Counted from the first letter of the stretch, positions 1 through 8,726 are shown. The stretch: DNA of 64,000 nt from Listeria cossartiae subsp. cossartiae (GCF_014224155.1 NZ_JAASUI010000001.1:496001-560000), one strand, 5' to 3'. Notes: generated by a model from the sequence alone, not told the origin. A program made the numbers and translations.

Positions 1-431
1 TCACATCCGACCAAGAAGCAGCCAAATCATTCGAAGCAAGCCAACTGCAAAACCTAGAAAAACCAACCACAAAAGTAAGTTTCGACCTTTCAAACGTAAA
101 AGCAGAAGCAATCAACCAATTCACCAAACGCGATTTCAACCTAGTAGACTCACACGATACCCACATGCAATTTCTGAAAGGCAACCGCAATTTTTACATG
201 GACATTTTCAACCCCGAAGAAAGCGAAGAACACCACTACGCTAACCTTCATGAAAAATGCCAATACAAAAACATCGGCTTCATTTGCCAAAATGACGCAG
301 CAGCTGAAATTGCTACCAACCTAACAAACGAATGGCTTGAAACACTAGAAGCCCCGAAAAAGAAATTTCTAACAGTCAACATCGCCAATTTAACCGCAAT
401 GAAACAAAACCCAGAAGTACTTTTTCAGTAA
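1..431 (+). CDS. Unknown protein, 5'-truncated by the window edge
   Basis: An open frame runs in from the left edge (first full codon at position 3) and stops at 429-431, giving 142 visible residues. No in-frame stop precedes the methionine at 165, and the upstream codons read as normal protein, so the true start lies outside the window. The visible part is hydrophilic, rich in Asn, Lys and Glu, with no membrane segment or signal peptide. I do not recognise a family. A strong terminator follows directly, so this is the last gene of its operon. Confidence 0.8.
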   Translation, partial: TSDQEAAKSFEASQLQNLEKPTTKVSFDLSNVKAEAINQFTKRDFNLVDSHDTHMQFLKGNRNFYMDIFNPEESEEHHYANLHEKCQYKNIGFICQNDAAAEIATNLTNEWLETLEAPKKKFLTVNIANLTAMKQNPEVLFQ

Positions 432-433
432 AC

Positions 434-471
434 AAAAAGAGAGGCGCTACGATGCGTCTCTCTTTCTATTT
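434..471 (+). terminator. Rho-independent terminator
   Basis: Nine-pair stem (439-447 with 454-462, one G-T wobble) followed by a T-rich tract, just after the stop at 431. The A-run on the other side means it may also serve the opposing gene ending at 479. Confidence 0.8.
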
Positions 472-478
472 TATGAAG

Positions 479-817
479 CTAACTTTGCTTTATATTTTTT
501 TTTCGATCATAAATAGTGGCGATAATCCCAGCCGTAATATAAAGCGAACCAAGAATCGGATTAATGTATAGACCTTCTATTAGGTTGGCGCCTAACAATA
601 AAATACCACTAATAAATAGAAAGATAATTTTATTGTTAGGAGTTAGAGACTGTAAAAGGATAATGCAACAAAGACAATGGGCTAGCATAACAAATGCTGT
701 CAAACTAATAACGGGGAATAAATTTATCGCATCTCCCAGCATTTTTAGCGTATAAAAGCTAAAAATAAATTCTAAAAAACAGGTACACCATACTAAAGTT
801 TTAATTAAAGATAACAT
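479..817 (-). CDS. Small four-helix membrane protein, paralogue of the 24.4/25.1 kb pair
   Basis: 112 residues with about four hydrophobic segments and a short basic C-terminal tail (YDRKKNIKQS), so probably an integral membrane protein. The ATG at 817 follows an AAAGGA ribosome binding site. The third and fourth helices carry the pattern SGILLLxxNLIEGLYINPI followed by GSLYITAG, which matches the same region of the two tandem genes at 24.4 and 25.1 kb (SGFLLLLPNLMENVFVNPI, GGLYIFAG). I infer a distant paralogous family with three members in this window. No function is known to me. It is convergent with the truncated gene to its left. Confidence 0.75.
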   Translation of the reverse strand: MLSLIKTLVWCTCFLEFIFSFYTLKMLGDAINLFPVISLTAFVMLAHCLCCIILLQSLTPNNKIIFLFISGILLLGANLIEGLYINPILGSLYITAGIIATIYDRKKNIKQS

Positions 818-935
818 ATTATTTGTTCCTTTCTAAGAAGTATAAGTAAATGAGTAGGAAATTAATTCCATTTTAGTATACTTTTATTTCTGCTACAAAA
901 GCAATAAGAATCGCTAAGTTTTTTCTAAAAACCAG

Positions 936-990
936 TTGACAACCAATCTACTTTGTATTACTATATACTTGTACCTAGTAACAACTAGTA
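936..990 (+). promoter_or_regulatory. Promoter and likely operator of the PadR operon
   Basis: TTGACA at 936-941 with TACTAT 17 bp downstream (959-964). Just after it lies CTAGT-AACA-ACTAG (975-979, 984-988), an inverted repeat between promoter and start codon and the natural candidate for PadR autoregulation. Confidence 0.6.
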
Positions 991-1005
991 GAGGAGTGAA
1001 TTCAA

Positions 1006-1332
1006 ATGAAAGGACTTACCGAGTTACTCAAAGGTAGTTTAGAAGGAATGATTTTGGAGCGGATTTCTAGAGGAGAAACTTACGGCTACGAAATCACCAA
1101 GTATCTTAATGACCTAGGCTTTGATGAAATCGTCGAAGGAACCGTCTACACCATTCTCGTCCGCCTTGAGAAAAAAGGATTAGTCGAGATAGAAAAGAAA
1201 AAGTCAGAATTAGGTCCACCGAGAAAGTTTTACACATTAAGCCCAGCTGGGGAAGAAGAATTAGCCGTTTTTTGGAAACGTTGGGACTTTATTCAAGGAA
1301 AAATCATGCAAGTTAAAGGAGGGGAAGCATAA
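1006..1332 (+). CDS. PadR family transcriptional regulator
   Basis: 108 residues, the usual size of short PadR-type winged-helix repressors. The features seen are a GETYGYEI turn, then EGTVYTILVRLEKKGLV, which is the recognition helix and wing region typical of PadR, and PPRKFYTLSPAGEEEL. The start follows a GAGGAG site at 991-996. It overlaps the next gene by one base and is almost certainly cotranscribed with it. PadR proteins usually repress their own operon and respond to small molecules or cell-envelope stress; the inducer here is unknown. Confidence 0.92.
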   Translation: MKGLTELLKGSLEGMILERISRGETYGYEITKYLNDLGFDEIVEGTVYTILVRLEKKGLVEIEKKKSELGPPRKFYTLSPAGEEELAVFWKRWDFIQGKIMQVKGGEA

Positions 1333-1655
1333 TGTTTAAATGGTTTACAAAATACCGCGAAGAAAAACGAGACTATAAACTGTATAAAAAACGTATAAAT
1401 GCTTTACCAGAGGACTACAAAACCGCAATGAAAGCTATCGAAACCTATTTATGGAACTTTGCAAAAGGCGCAGGGATGTTCGAAATCCTAAAAAATGTCC
1501 TCGAAATGTTCGAAAACGCCGCAGCTGACAACCTAGAACTAAAAGCTGTTGTTGGTGAAGACCTAGCCGAATTCGCAGACAACTTACTAAGTGAATATCC
1601 AGAAGAAACATGGATGGATAATCAACGGAAAAAACTGCGTGATTCGATTAAATAA
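1332..1655 (+). CDS. DUF1048-type protein in PadR operon
   Basis: 107 residues, soluble, charged and probably mostly helical. Size and position right behind a PadR gene match the DUF1048 family, which is frequently paired with PadR regulators in Firmicutes. The motif LPEDYKTAMKAIETYLWNFA is consistent with this. The AGGGGAAGC upstream sequence lies inside padR, so the two are translationally linked. Molecular function is unknown. Confidence 0.8.
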   Translation: MFKWFTKYREEKRDYKLYKKRINALPEDYKTAMKAIETYLWNFAKGAGMFEILKNVLEMFENAAADNLELKAVVGEDLAEFADNLLSEYPEETWMDNQRKKLRDSIK

Positions 1656-1675
1656 GAAAGCGAAGGTAGCTGGAA

Positions 1676-2710
1676 ATGGAAACGGCTGACTTATTACAAC
1701 AACAATTTGAGGAAAGAAAAGTTCAAGCAGCTTTTTATTTAGAAGATTTTCGTTCTAAAAGTGTGCGAACAGAATTTTCGAAAGGCCATCGTTACAACGT
1801 TTTACCGTTTGAAAATCAATTAGATGGTTATAAATTAAACGGCAAAGCGTTGAAGGAGCCAATCAAAGATAATAACTGTTATCAGTACCATTTTGATGCT
1901 CAAGATCGTCTTATTTTAGTAGAACAAATGGCAGCGTTTTTAGGTAGATTTCATTATTTTACGATGTATAGCTACGAAGAAAATAGCATTGAAACAATGT
2001 ATTGGAGCGGGGACTCACTAAGTAATATAACCAAATATATGCTTGAAAATAACCAAGTTCAAGCCGCAAGTCGTCACGCTGCTCAAGGTACCTCAACGCA
2101 ACATTATTATTATCAAAATGACCAACTAAAAGCAATCAACACATTATCCAAGTCTGGTCAATCCGAAATGGATACCACCAACCACTTTTACTACAAAGAA
2201 GATGGCTCTTTATTAAAAATAATTCAAACTTGGTCAACAGGTGGTTCAAGAGTAACTTTTTCGAATGAACGAATTGCCTACAAAAAATTGGAAGAACGAT
2301 TGCTAGGAGAAATGAAAATAGCGATTCAAACATTTGTCGATGAACATCCAGACGAAACCTTATTTGCTTTAGCATTTTCAAGTTACACCGAGCACGCCGA
2401 TTTAATTTTGAGTGCAGAAGTAGTTGAGCAACTAAGTTCCGATTTAAAAGGCGGTGAAACACCAGACTGGTCGTACAGCGATTTTGATTCTATGGACCTT
2501 GTTAAGCAACCTCTGGACGAAGCTGAAACGGAGAAAGTAACCATTAGCGTAGCAAAAGCTATCAAGCAGGTTGTTGAGGCAGAATGGTTTCAGCTTATTC
2601 CTAAGAGCACGGACTTCCGTTGCTACTTCTTTAATAATGAAGTAGAACATCGAGATGAAAATAATCAAAAAATAGCTAAAATACTGGACGGAGTTTCCTT
2701 CTTTAAATAA
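1676..2710 (+). CDS. Conserved hypothetical cytosolic protein
   Basis: 344 residues, no signal peptide or membrane segment. The centre (about residues 95-200) is rich in Tyr, Asn and Gln with short beta-like repeats such as QHYYYQNDQLKAI and NHFYYKEDGSLLKI, reminiscent of YD/RHS-like strand motifs, but too few to call RHS. It lies 20 bp after the DUF1048 gene and may be read through from the PadR promoter. It ends at a strong bidirectional terminator. I do not recognise the family and assign no function. Confidence 0.8.
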   Translation: METADLLQQQFEERKVQAAFYLEDFRSKSVRTEFSKGHRYNVLPFENQLDGYKLNGKALKEPIKDNNCYQYHFDAQDRLILVEQMAAFLGRFHYFTMYSYEENSIETMYWSGDSLSNITKYMLENNQVQAASRHAAQGTSTQHYYYQNDQLKAINTLSKSGQSEMDTTNHFYYKEDGSLLKIIQTWSTGGSRVTFSNERIAYKKLEERLLGEMKIAIQTFVDEHPDETLFALAFSSYTEHADLILSAEVVEQLSSDLKGGETPDWSYSDFDSMDLVKQPLDEAETEKVTISVAKAIKQVVEAEWFQLIPKSTDFRCYFFNNEVEHRDENNQKIAKILDGVSFFK

Positions 2711-2757
2711 AAAAACAGAAAGCCTCTCAAAAAAATGAGAGACTTTCTGTTTTTTAT
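2709..2757. terminator. Bidirectional terminator
   Basis: A long stem (2711-2728 with 2737-2754) flanked by an A-run on the left and a T-run on the right, between convergent genes ending at 2710 and 2754. Confidence 0.9.
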
Positions 2758-3401
2758 TTACGTTTCTTAACAACCTCTATAAATTCATCTAACGTTTCAT
2801 GGGCTTTTATTTGCTCGTTACAAACATCGCTATCGTAGCAAATATAATTACCATTTGTCGTATAAACGCCATCACTCGACGATTTCGTTTTCGCCATAAA
2901 GAGCGATACTTTCGAATGCGAATGACAAATCGAGCAAACGCCCTTTTGAATCTCCGTAGAAATAGTTCCTTGTACGCCGACCAAATTTCCGTCCTCGTAA
3001 GTCACGATATACTTGCGCTGCTGGGCAATATCATTCCAGCCATAAAAAGTATAATCGCGTAAATCCAGTTTGGACCAAGCGGGAATTTTTAATTTTTTCG
3101 TTTTCGCAAAAAGTTTTTTAAGTTTCACATCACTAGGCGGCGCGAAAGGAATCACATAGGCTTTTAAATCCTCTAAAAACGGCTCTGCTTCTTTGGTTGA
3201 AGTAATCGCATGGAGCTCGCTAAAAAGTTCCTTATGTTCCGCCAAAATGTCTTCCGGAAACAGCTCATTGATTTTCTCCTCCGTTAACGATTTTAACGCC
3301 TTCAACGTCGAAGTATCATTCGCAGACCGGTATGCGCGTGAAACATTGGCTAATTGATTTTTGATAAAATTATATTGGTATGGCTCGATAAACTCTTTCA
3401 T
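2754..3401 (-). CDS. FusB/FBP-type elongation factor G-binding protein
   Basis: 215 residues. The N-terminal half is helical (starts MKEFIEPYQYNFIKNQL), like the FusB/FusC EF-G-binding family. The C-terminal half holds a treble-clef zinc finger: CSICHSH near residue 157 and two further Cys in YICYDSDVCNEQ near residue 190. Family members bind EF-G and help release it from the ribosome, giving fusidic acid resistance in staphylococci. Listeria homologues are often annotated as fibronectin-binding protein, which is probably a historical misnomer. The ATG at 3401 has an AAAGGAG site. It stands alone behind its own promoter and a structured leader with a short ORF, described separately. Confidence 0.88.
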   Translation of the reverse strand: MKEFIEPYQYNFIKNQLANVSRAYRSANDTSTLKALKSLTEEKINELFPEDILAEHKELFSELHAITSTKEAEPFLEDLKAYVIPFAPPSDVKLKKLFAKTKKLKIPAWSKLDLRDYTFYGWNDIAQQRKYIVTYEDGNLVGVQGTISTEIQKGVCSICHSHSKVSLFMAKTKSSSDGVYTTNGNYICYDSDVCNEQIKAHETLDEFIEVVKKRK

Positions 3402-3417
3402 TATAATTCTCCTTTAA

Positions 3418-3507
3418 TAGTTTAATGTTGGTTAAACTAGCTGAAGGATTGAAGAGTCTATTTTCACTCTTACTTTCTAAACAATCCTAAAGCCATTGTT
3501 AGAAAGT
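3418..3507 (-). promoter_or_regulatory. Attenuator-like leader of the FusB family gene
   Basis: Reading toward the gene, there is a 13-pair hairpin (3495-3507 with 3472-3485, one bulge), then AAGAGT...ACTCTT (3452-3457 with 3466-3471), then a TAGTTTA...TAAACTA hairpin (3418-3424 with 3433-3439) ending just before the ribosome binding site. A competing stem can form between 3482-3487 and 3446-3451 (GGATTG/CAATCC), exclusive with the first hairpin. There is no U-run, so control would be at translation. Confidence 0.6.
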
Positions 3508-3533
3508 CGAGAGCAGTGCAATTTTGTTTGCAT
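3477..3533 (-). CDS. Putative leader peptide upstream of the FusB family gene
   Basis: Eighteen codons reading MQTKLHCSRLSNNGFRIV, preceded by AGGTGG at suitable spacing and starting about 18 nt after the predicted transcription start. Its last codons lie inside the first leader hairpin, so a ribosome stalled on it would change leader folding. A GTG at 3545 would give a 22-residue version. Whether it is translated is inference. Confidence 0.5.
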   Translation of the reverse strand: MQTKLHCSRLSNNGFRIV

Positions 3534-3557
3534 CTCTTTGATCACCACCTTGCCTTC

Positions 3558-3586
3558 ATTATAAGCACTTCTGAATTGTTCGTCAA
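3558..3586 (-). promoter_or_regulatory. Sigma-A promoter of the FusB family gene
   Basis: On the minus strand, TTGACG (3586-3581), a 17-bp spacer, and a perfect TATAAT (3563-3558). It puts transcription about 150 nt ahead of the coding start, leaving room for the leader. Confidence 0.85.
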
Positions 3587-3673
3587 TTCTCTTTCATGAA
3601 TAACTCGTTCCAAAACAGGGTAAACGAACACTATTGGACATTAGAGAAAACATCCATGGGAGGAGAATATAGA

Positions 3674-5404
3674 ATGAAAAAAGTTAAAGCAAGTGAAACA
3701 CTCGTACAAACATTGAAAAATTGGGGTATCGACCACGTTTATGGCTTGCCCGGCGATTCGATTGATACAGTAGTCGACGCTTTACGAAAAGAACAAGAGG
3801 CGATTGAATTTATTCACGTCCGCCACGAGGAAGTCGCAACCTTAGCCGCCGCAGCCTATACCAAACTTACCGGCAAAATTGGTGTCGCATTATCCATCGG
3901 CGGCCCCGGCGCAATCCATCTATTAAACGGTATGTATGACGCCAAAATGGACCATGTACCAATGCTCGTTCTCGCGGGTCAAGTAACAACCGACGTCCTA
4001 AATACCGGTTTTTTCCAAGAAGTCAATTTGCCAGCAATTTTTGAAGATGTTGCCGTTTATAATAAACAAATTGATAACGCGGAAACACTCGCGGATGTGG
4101 TCGATGAAGCGATTCGCACGGCTTACAAAGAAAAAGGCGTCGCCGTCCTAACCATCCCAAACGATATTCCAGCCCAAGAAATTAAAGCAAGCCTAGAAGC
4201 AAATCCAGTCAAATTTGAGCAAGAAAATCCGCAACTTGATGAAGTAAACTTGCAAGAAGCCGTAGCGTTAATTGATAAAGCGGAAAAACCAGTTATCCTA
4301 GCAGGTCTTGGAACCAAACACGCCGGGGCAGCTTTAATCGAATTCGCGGAAAAAGCCAAAATCCCAATTATCAATTCCTTGCCAGCGAAAACAATCATCC
4401 CAGACGACCACCCAAACGCACTCGGCAATCTTGGTAAAATCGGTACAAAGCCAGCCTATGAAGCCATGCAAGAAACCGATTTACTACTAATGTTCGGAAA
4501 CGACTACCCGTACAGCAACTACTTACCTAAAAAAGCCGATTGCATCCAAATCGACATCGATCCAGCAAAAATCAGCAAACGCTATCCAGCGACAGTTGGC
4601 CTAGTTGGCGATGCCGCAGAAATCATCCGCAATTTAACAACCAAAATTGCTCCGGTAGAAGAGCGTAAATTCCTCCAAGCATGCCAAGAAAATATGCAAG
4701 AATGGTGGAAATGGTTAGAAGAAGACGTAACGCAAACAACCGATCCAATCGCACCAGAAGTCGTAATGGCCAACATCCAAAAAATCGCCGACAACGATGC
4801 CATTTTCTCCATCGATGTAGGAACCGCAACCGTTTGGAGTACGCGCTACTTACATTTAACACCTGAAAATGACTTTATCGTTTCCGCATGGCTTGGTACA
4901 ATGGGGTGCGGCTTACCAGGAGCCATCGCTGCCAAAAAAGCCTATCCAGACCGCCAAGCAATCGCGATCGTAGGTGACGGAGGCTTCTCAATGGTGATGC
5001 AAGATTTCGTCACCGCTGTCGGACAAAACATGCCAATGATCATCGTTGTCCTAAACAATCAAGAACTATCCTTCATTAAATACGAACAACAATCAGCCGG
5101 CGAACTCAATTACGCCATCGACCTCCCAGACATCAATTACGCAAAATTCGCCGAAAGTTGCGGTGGAATCGGCTTCCGAGTAGAAAAAATGGCTGACCTA
5201 GAAAGCGCCTTTGAAAACGCCAAACTCGCAACCAAACCAGTCATCATCGACGTTTCCGTGGATAGCTCAGCCGCTCCACTTCCAGGAAAAATCATCATGG
5301 ACGAAGCACTCGGTTACACCAAATTCGAAGTCCAATCCGTCCTGGAAGATCACCGTTTCGCAAAAATGCCACCATTAAAAACGATTTTACGTAGATTTTT
5401 ATAA
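3674..5404 (+). CDS. Pyruvate oxidase (thiamine diphosphate-dependent)
   Basis: 576 residues from the ATG at 3674, chosen because GGGAGGAGA lies just upstream; an earlier in-frame ATG at 3596 has no ribosome binding site. The order is PYR domain with the catalytic glutamate in RHEEVA (residues 51-56), a central FAD-binding-type domain (about 190-330), and a PP domain with the ThDP motif GDGGFS...NN near residues 433-465. Family enzymes convert pyruvate, phosphate and oxygen (or a quinone acceptor) to acetyl-phosphate or acetate and CO2. A GGGTAA at 3618-3623 resembles a sigma-B -10 element, but no good -35 is placed. Closely related decarboxylating enzymes cannot be fully excluded. Confidence 0.9.
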   Translation: MKKVKASETLVQTLKNWGIDHVYGLPGDSIDTVVDALRKEQEAIEFIHVRHEEVATLAAAAYTKLTGKIGVALSIGGPGAIHLLNGMYDAKMDHVPMLVLAGQVTTDVLNTGFFQEVNLPAIFEDVAVYNKQIDNAETLADVVDEAIRTAYKEKGVAVLTIPNDIPAQEIKASLEANPVKFEQENPQLDEVNLQEAVALIDKAEKPVILAGLGTKHAGAALIEFAEKAKIPIINSLPAKTIIPDDHPNALGNLGKIGTKPAYEAMQETDLLLMFGNDYPYSNYLPKKADCIQIDIDPAKISKRYPATVGLVGDAAEIIRNLTTKIAPVEERKFLQACQENMQEWWKWLEEDVTQTTDPIAPEVVMANIQKIADNDAIFSIDVGTATVWSTRYLHLTPENDFIVSAWLGTMGCGLPGAIAAKKAYPDRQAIAIVGDGGFSMVMQDFVTAVGQNMPMIIVVLNNQELSFIKYEQQSAGELNYAIDLPDINYAKFAESCGGIGFRVEKMADLESAFENAKLATKPVIIDVSVDSSAAPLPGKIIMDEALGYTKFEVQSVLEDHRFAKMPPLKTILRRFL

Positions 5405-5564
5405 AAAATAAATAAAAAAATAACATTATCACCCATTTCACACCGATATTCGCTAGTTTCCACAATGTTTTTTATTAAAACTAATTATTTTACAATAAAA
5501 TATAGAGTTTTTTAAAAAAATATGAGATAATAAACTAGAATTAGAGAATAGGAGTGTGGAATGG

Positions 5565-7370
5565 GTGAATTTAATTAAAAATCGTAAATTGAAAACAAAA
5601 TTAAGCATCAATATTGTTATAACCACCATCATGTTAATCGGACTTGGCGCAACTAGTTTCCTAGGATTTCGTCATGTAGCAACACTTTCAGATAATATGG
5701 TTGATAATAATGTCGCACCGATGAAAGAAATCGCAAAAATCCAAACAAACATGGCGCAAATCAATATCGACATCCTGACCATGTTCGACACTATTAACGG
5801 AAAATCAACCCTTATCAAAGATATTGATGATTTGTATGCCGAGAATGACCAAGCAATTCATAATTTCAAAAAAGCCAATTTAACAGCGGAAGACAAAAAG
5901 CAATTAGCCTATTTTGAAGAAAAACTAGCAGACATGAAATCAGCCGCATCCTCTGTAATCAGTGATACATCAAGCGCATTAGACGACGCAGAACTACTAG
6001 GAGCGCAAAACAGATATTACCAAAACGTCAAAACAAAATTTGACGATGCAACAAAACAGTTAAACGTTTTAAATGACATGAACTACAAAGAAGTCGAAAA
6101 TTCCTCGCAAGCAATTTCCGATTTTGGTGTAAAAATCAGTTTAATTTTCACAGCAGTAATTATCGCCGTGCTAATTTCACTATTCATTTTCAACGCCTAT
6201 ATTACTAGAGTTATTCTAAAAGGAATTCGTCATCTGCAAACAGCCGTACATAAAGTAGCGAGTGGCGACCTATCTTACCGCAGCACTTACAATGGTAGAG
6301 ATGAACTGGGCGACATCACTAACGACTTGAACGAAATGAGCGAAAACCTCCGCCTAATGATTGAAGACGTTAAAAAAGCCTCCACAGATGTGAAGTCCTC
6401 AAGCGACAACGTCATTATTAGCTCTGAAATTATTTCCGCGATGACAACTGAAATGGATATCGAAATGAAAATGATGGGCGAACAAATCCAAACGCAAATC
6501 GGTAGCATGAAAGAAAGCACTGACGCGATGGATCAAATGACAGGCGGCGTTCAAAACGTAGCTGAATATGCCCTTAAAGTATCTGACCTAACAAAAGACT
6601 CCGCAGAAAAAACCAACGACGGAATTGCCGTTATTAATAACCTAGTATCACAAATGGATCGTATTAGCGGTGTTATGCGTTCAAGCACAGACGTTGTTTC
6701 CCAACTAGTTAACCGCGTTGGTGAAGTCGAAAAAGCGCTAGATACCGTTACAAATATCGCTGACCAAACAAACTTACTGGCCCTAAATGCAGCCATCGAA
6801 TCTGCGCGCGCCGGAGAGCATGGCCGTGGTTTCGCAGTCGTAGCCGAAGAAGTCCGGAAGCTTGCGGAACAATCGCGCCTTGCTGTTGTAGATATTAATA
6901 CCGTCCTGAAAAAAATCCAAACAGAATCAAAAACAACCATCGAAGTAATGAACACAGGTCTTTCCGAATCCGAAGCGGGCCAAAAAATCATTTCCGAAAC
7001 AGAGGCAACTTTCACAGATTTACTCAACCGTGTCAATGATATTTCCGCCCAAATGCAAAACGTCTCCCAAGAAACCGAAGAAATGGCTGCTGGAATTGAA
7101 GAGGTTAACACATCGATTAGTGACGTAACAGAAATCTCCAACCAAATCGGTGAAAAATCCACTGCCGCACTTGAATTCGCGGAAGTAAACAAAATGAAAG
7201 TGGACGAGCTCGTCATTATCTCCGAAGAAATGCAAAAAATTTCCGGTTCATTAGAAGGGTATATCGCCAACTTCAATACCGAAGTGAGCGAAGAAACGGT
7301 CGAACTAGCAGAAGAAACAGAATCAGAAACAAAAGATCCAGGAGAGCCAGTCCTAGCAGAAAATGTCTAG
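5565..7370 (+). CDS. Methyl-accepting chemotaxis protein
   Basis: 601 residues from GTG 5565; an in-frame GTG at 5556 sits too close to the AGGAG at 5550-5554. There is a short cytoplasmic N-terminus, TM1 (about residues 10-32), an extracytoplasmic four-helix-bundle sensor rich in Asp and Lys (to about residue 185), TM2 (about 190-212), HAMP (about 213-265) and a long coiled-coil signalling domain. The tip that contacts CheA/CheW is recognisable as [20 protein letters not shown] near residue 405. The ligand is not predictable. The C-terminal tail is acidic ([16 protein letters not shown]). The next gene starts 12 bp downstream and is likely cotranscribed. Confidence 0.95.
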   Translation: MNLIKNRKLKTKLSINIVITTIMLIGLGATSFLGFRHVATLSDNMVDNNVAPMKEIAKIQTNMAQINIDILTMFDTINGKSTLIKDIDDLYAENDQAIHNFKKANLTAEDKKQLAYFEEKLADMKSAASSVISDTSSALDDAELLGAQNRYYQNVKTKFDDATKQLNVLNDMNYKEVENSSQAISDFGVKISLIFTAVIIAVLISLFIFNAYITRVILKGIRHLQTAVHKVASGDLSYRSTYNGRDELGDITNDLNEMSENLRLMIEDVKKASTDVKSSSDNVIISSEIISAMTTEMDIEMKMMGEQIQTQIGSMKESTDAMDQMTGGVQNVAEYALKVSDLTKDSAEKTNDGIAVINNLVSQMDRISGVMRSSTDVVSQLVNRVGEVEKALDTVTNIADQTNLLALNAAIESARAGEHGRGFAVVAEEVRKLAEQSRLAVVDINTVLKKIQTESKTTIEVMNTGLSESEAGQKIISETEATFTDLLNRVNDISAQMQNVSQETEEMAAGIEEVNTSISDVTEISNQIGEKSTAALEFAEVNKMKVDELVIISEEMQKISGSLEGYIANFNTEVSEETVELAEETESETKDPGEPVLAENV

Positions 7371-7382
7371 GTAGCATGTATC

Positions 7383-8111
7383 ATGCGAATTTGGATAAAA
7401 TCACTGCTTGTTATTACAGCGTGTATATTTAGTTTGACCCTTCTAAATACGAAATATACCTTTTATTCACCAAGCGTCAAACTCGAAAGCGCCAAAGTAG
7501 TTTACAAACTAGACAACGAACCTTTTAATGTAAGATTAGACGTCCCTTTAGTGAATCAAATGGATGCTCCGTCCCTTTTTAATGGCTGCGAAGTTACAAG
7601 TCTAGCGATGCTCTTACAATTCGCTGGGAAAAACGTAACGAAAAACGAGCTAGCAAATAATCTCCCATCCACGCCAATCGAACAAAACGGTTTACACGGC
7701 AACCCGGATAAAGCATTCGTTGGGAGCATTAACGGCGATAGTCCTGGACTTGGTGTAAATCATGCGCCAATCGCCAAACTAGCAGCGAAATACGTTAACG
7801 AAGCGCACGTCCATGATATTAGCGGCAACAGCATCCACGATATTATCACCGTACTAAGCACCGGTGCACCAGTTTGGATTATCACCACAACCGATTACCA
7901 TGCTCCAAAAAACTGGCAAACCGTGCAAACCAAAGAAGGTACAAAGAAAATCACTTACTCGATGCACAGTGTCGTTATTACCGGTTTTGATAAAAATAAT
8001 TTTTACATTAACGACCCATACGGACATAAAAATCGCGCTGTGAAAAGAAGCGTCCTAGAAGAAGGTTGGTCCGCAATGGGCAAACAAGCCATTTACCTAA
8101 GTCGCCCATAA
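7383..8111 (+). CDS. Exported C39-like cysteine peptidase
   Basis: 242 residues. An N-terminal hydrophobic segment (residues 5-22) acts as signal or anchor. The papain-like catalytic set is visible: Cys69 in FNGCEVTSLAML, His in MHSVVITGF near residue 195, and the third residue in INDPYG near 210. This is the peptidase C39-like 2 arrangement found in stand-alone secreted proteins. The function is probably peptide or peptidoglycan-associated hydrolysis at the cell surface; the substrate is unknown. It directly follows the chemoreceptor gene and ends at a strong terminator. Confidence 0.82.
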   Translation: MRIWIKSLLVITACIFSLTLLNTKYTFYSPSVKLESAKVVYKLDNEPFNVRLDVPLVNQMDAPSLFNGCEVTSLAMLLQFAGKNVTKNELANNLPSTPIEQNGLHGNPDKAFVGSINGDSPGLGVNHAPIAKLAAKYVNEAHVHDISGNSIHDIITVLSTGAPVWIITTTDYHAPKNWQTVQTKEGTKKITYSMHSVVITGFDKNNFYINDPYGHKNRAVKRSVLEEGWSAMGKQAIYLSRP

Positions 8112-8157
8112 AAAAATCGTTTGAAAGCATGATGAATGCTCTCAAACGATTTTTTTA
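8110..8157. terminator. Bidirectional terminator
   Basis: A near-perfect stem (8116-8131 with 8137-8151) flanked by A- and T-runs between convergent genes. Confidence 0.92.
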
Positions 8158-8367
8158 AATTCTTTTCTTAATAAATAGTACTACAGCAAGCACTACAAGA
8201 AGTACTCCAATAACGACCGGCCAAACCGAAAATGCATCTCCAGTAGAAGGAAGTAGGGAAGCATTACTTGTATTCTCCAATGCGGAAGCTGTATTAAAAC
8301 GGAAATAAATCAACCCAAGTGAAATAATAACAGCAATACTAGCGACTATTTTTTTGGTAAAAACCAT
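8155..8367 (-). CDS. Very small LPXTG cell-wall protein
   Basis: 70 residues with a complete sortase substrate layout: signal peptide (residues 1-29, cleavage after ASA), LPSTG at 39-43, a hydrophobic helix and a KKR tail. After signal peptidase and sortase processing only about 13 residues (LENTSNASLLPST) would remain on peptidoglycan. Start ATG 8367 follows AAAGGAGCGAGC. It might be the remnant of a larger surface protein, but its signal peptide, sorting signal and ribosome binding site are all intact, which argues for a functional gene. Confidence 0.85.
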   Translation of the reverse strand: MVFTKKIVASIAVIISLGLIYFRFNTASALENTSNASLLPSTGDAFSVWPVVIGVLLVVLAVVLFIKKRI

Positions 8368-8465
8368 TCAGCTCGCTCCTTTTCATATCATATCTATATT
8401 ATTAGGCATTTGCTATTTTTTGTCAATGTATAGACCAATTTTAATCAAACGGCTTTATATAATGC

Positions 8466-8494
8466 TTGACCTAGTATACATATTATTGTAAAAT
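8466..8494 (+). promoter_or_regulatory. Sigma-A promoter of glmS
   Basis: TTGACC (8466-8471), a 17-bp spacer and TAAAAT (8489-8494), about 45 nt upstream of the ribozyme cleavage site. Confidence 0.85.
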
Positions 8495-8545
8495 GAATTT
8501 GTTTCCTTGAAAAGTAATGAAGGAGGATCGTACAATTAAATAGAA

Positions 8546-8726
8546 GCGCCAGAACTGATTGGGACGAAAATGCTTGAAGGTGAAATTCCTGAAAAGTAAC
8601 GAATCAGTTGACGAGGAGGAGATTAATCGAAATTTCGGCGGGAGTCTCCCGGCTGTGCATGCAGTCGTTAAGTCTTACTTACAAATCATTTGGGCGACCA
8701 AGTGGACAGAGTAGTAATGAAACATG
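8546..8726 (+). ncRNA. glmS ribozyme (glucosamine-6-phosphate riboswitch)
   Basis: The core matches the known self-cleaving glmS RNA: GAAGCGCCAGAACTG at the 5' end with cleavage expected between A8545 and G8546, then GTTGACGAGGAGG, TTATCGAAATTTCGGCGGG and the distal GGGCGACCAAGTGGACAGAG elements in order. Binding of GlcN6P triggers cleavage and decay of the glmS message, giving product feedback. The 3' limit is approximate. Confidence 0.95.

Noticed and set aside
3596..3673. Upstream extension of pyruvate oxidase from the ATG at 3596
   Set aside because: No ribosome binding site at 3596, and the extra 26 residues do not resemble a targeting sequence; the ATG at 3674 follows GGAGGAGA and starts at the family's usual N-terminus.
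6551..7276. Long open frame of about 240 codons antisense to the chemoreceptor gene
   Set aside because: It has no ribosome binding site, gives a low-complexity Ser/Ile-rich product, and mirrors the codon pattern of the well-supported sense gene.
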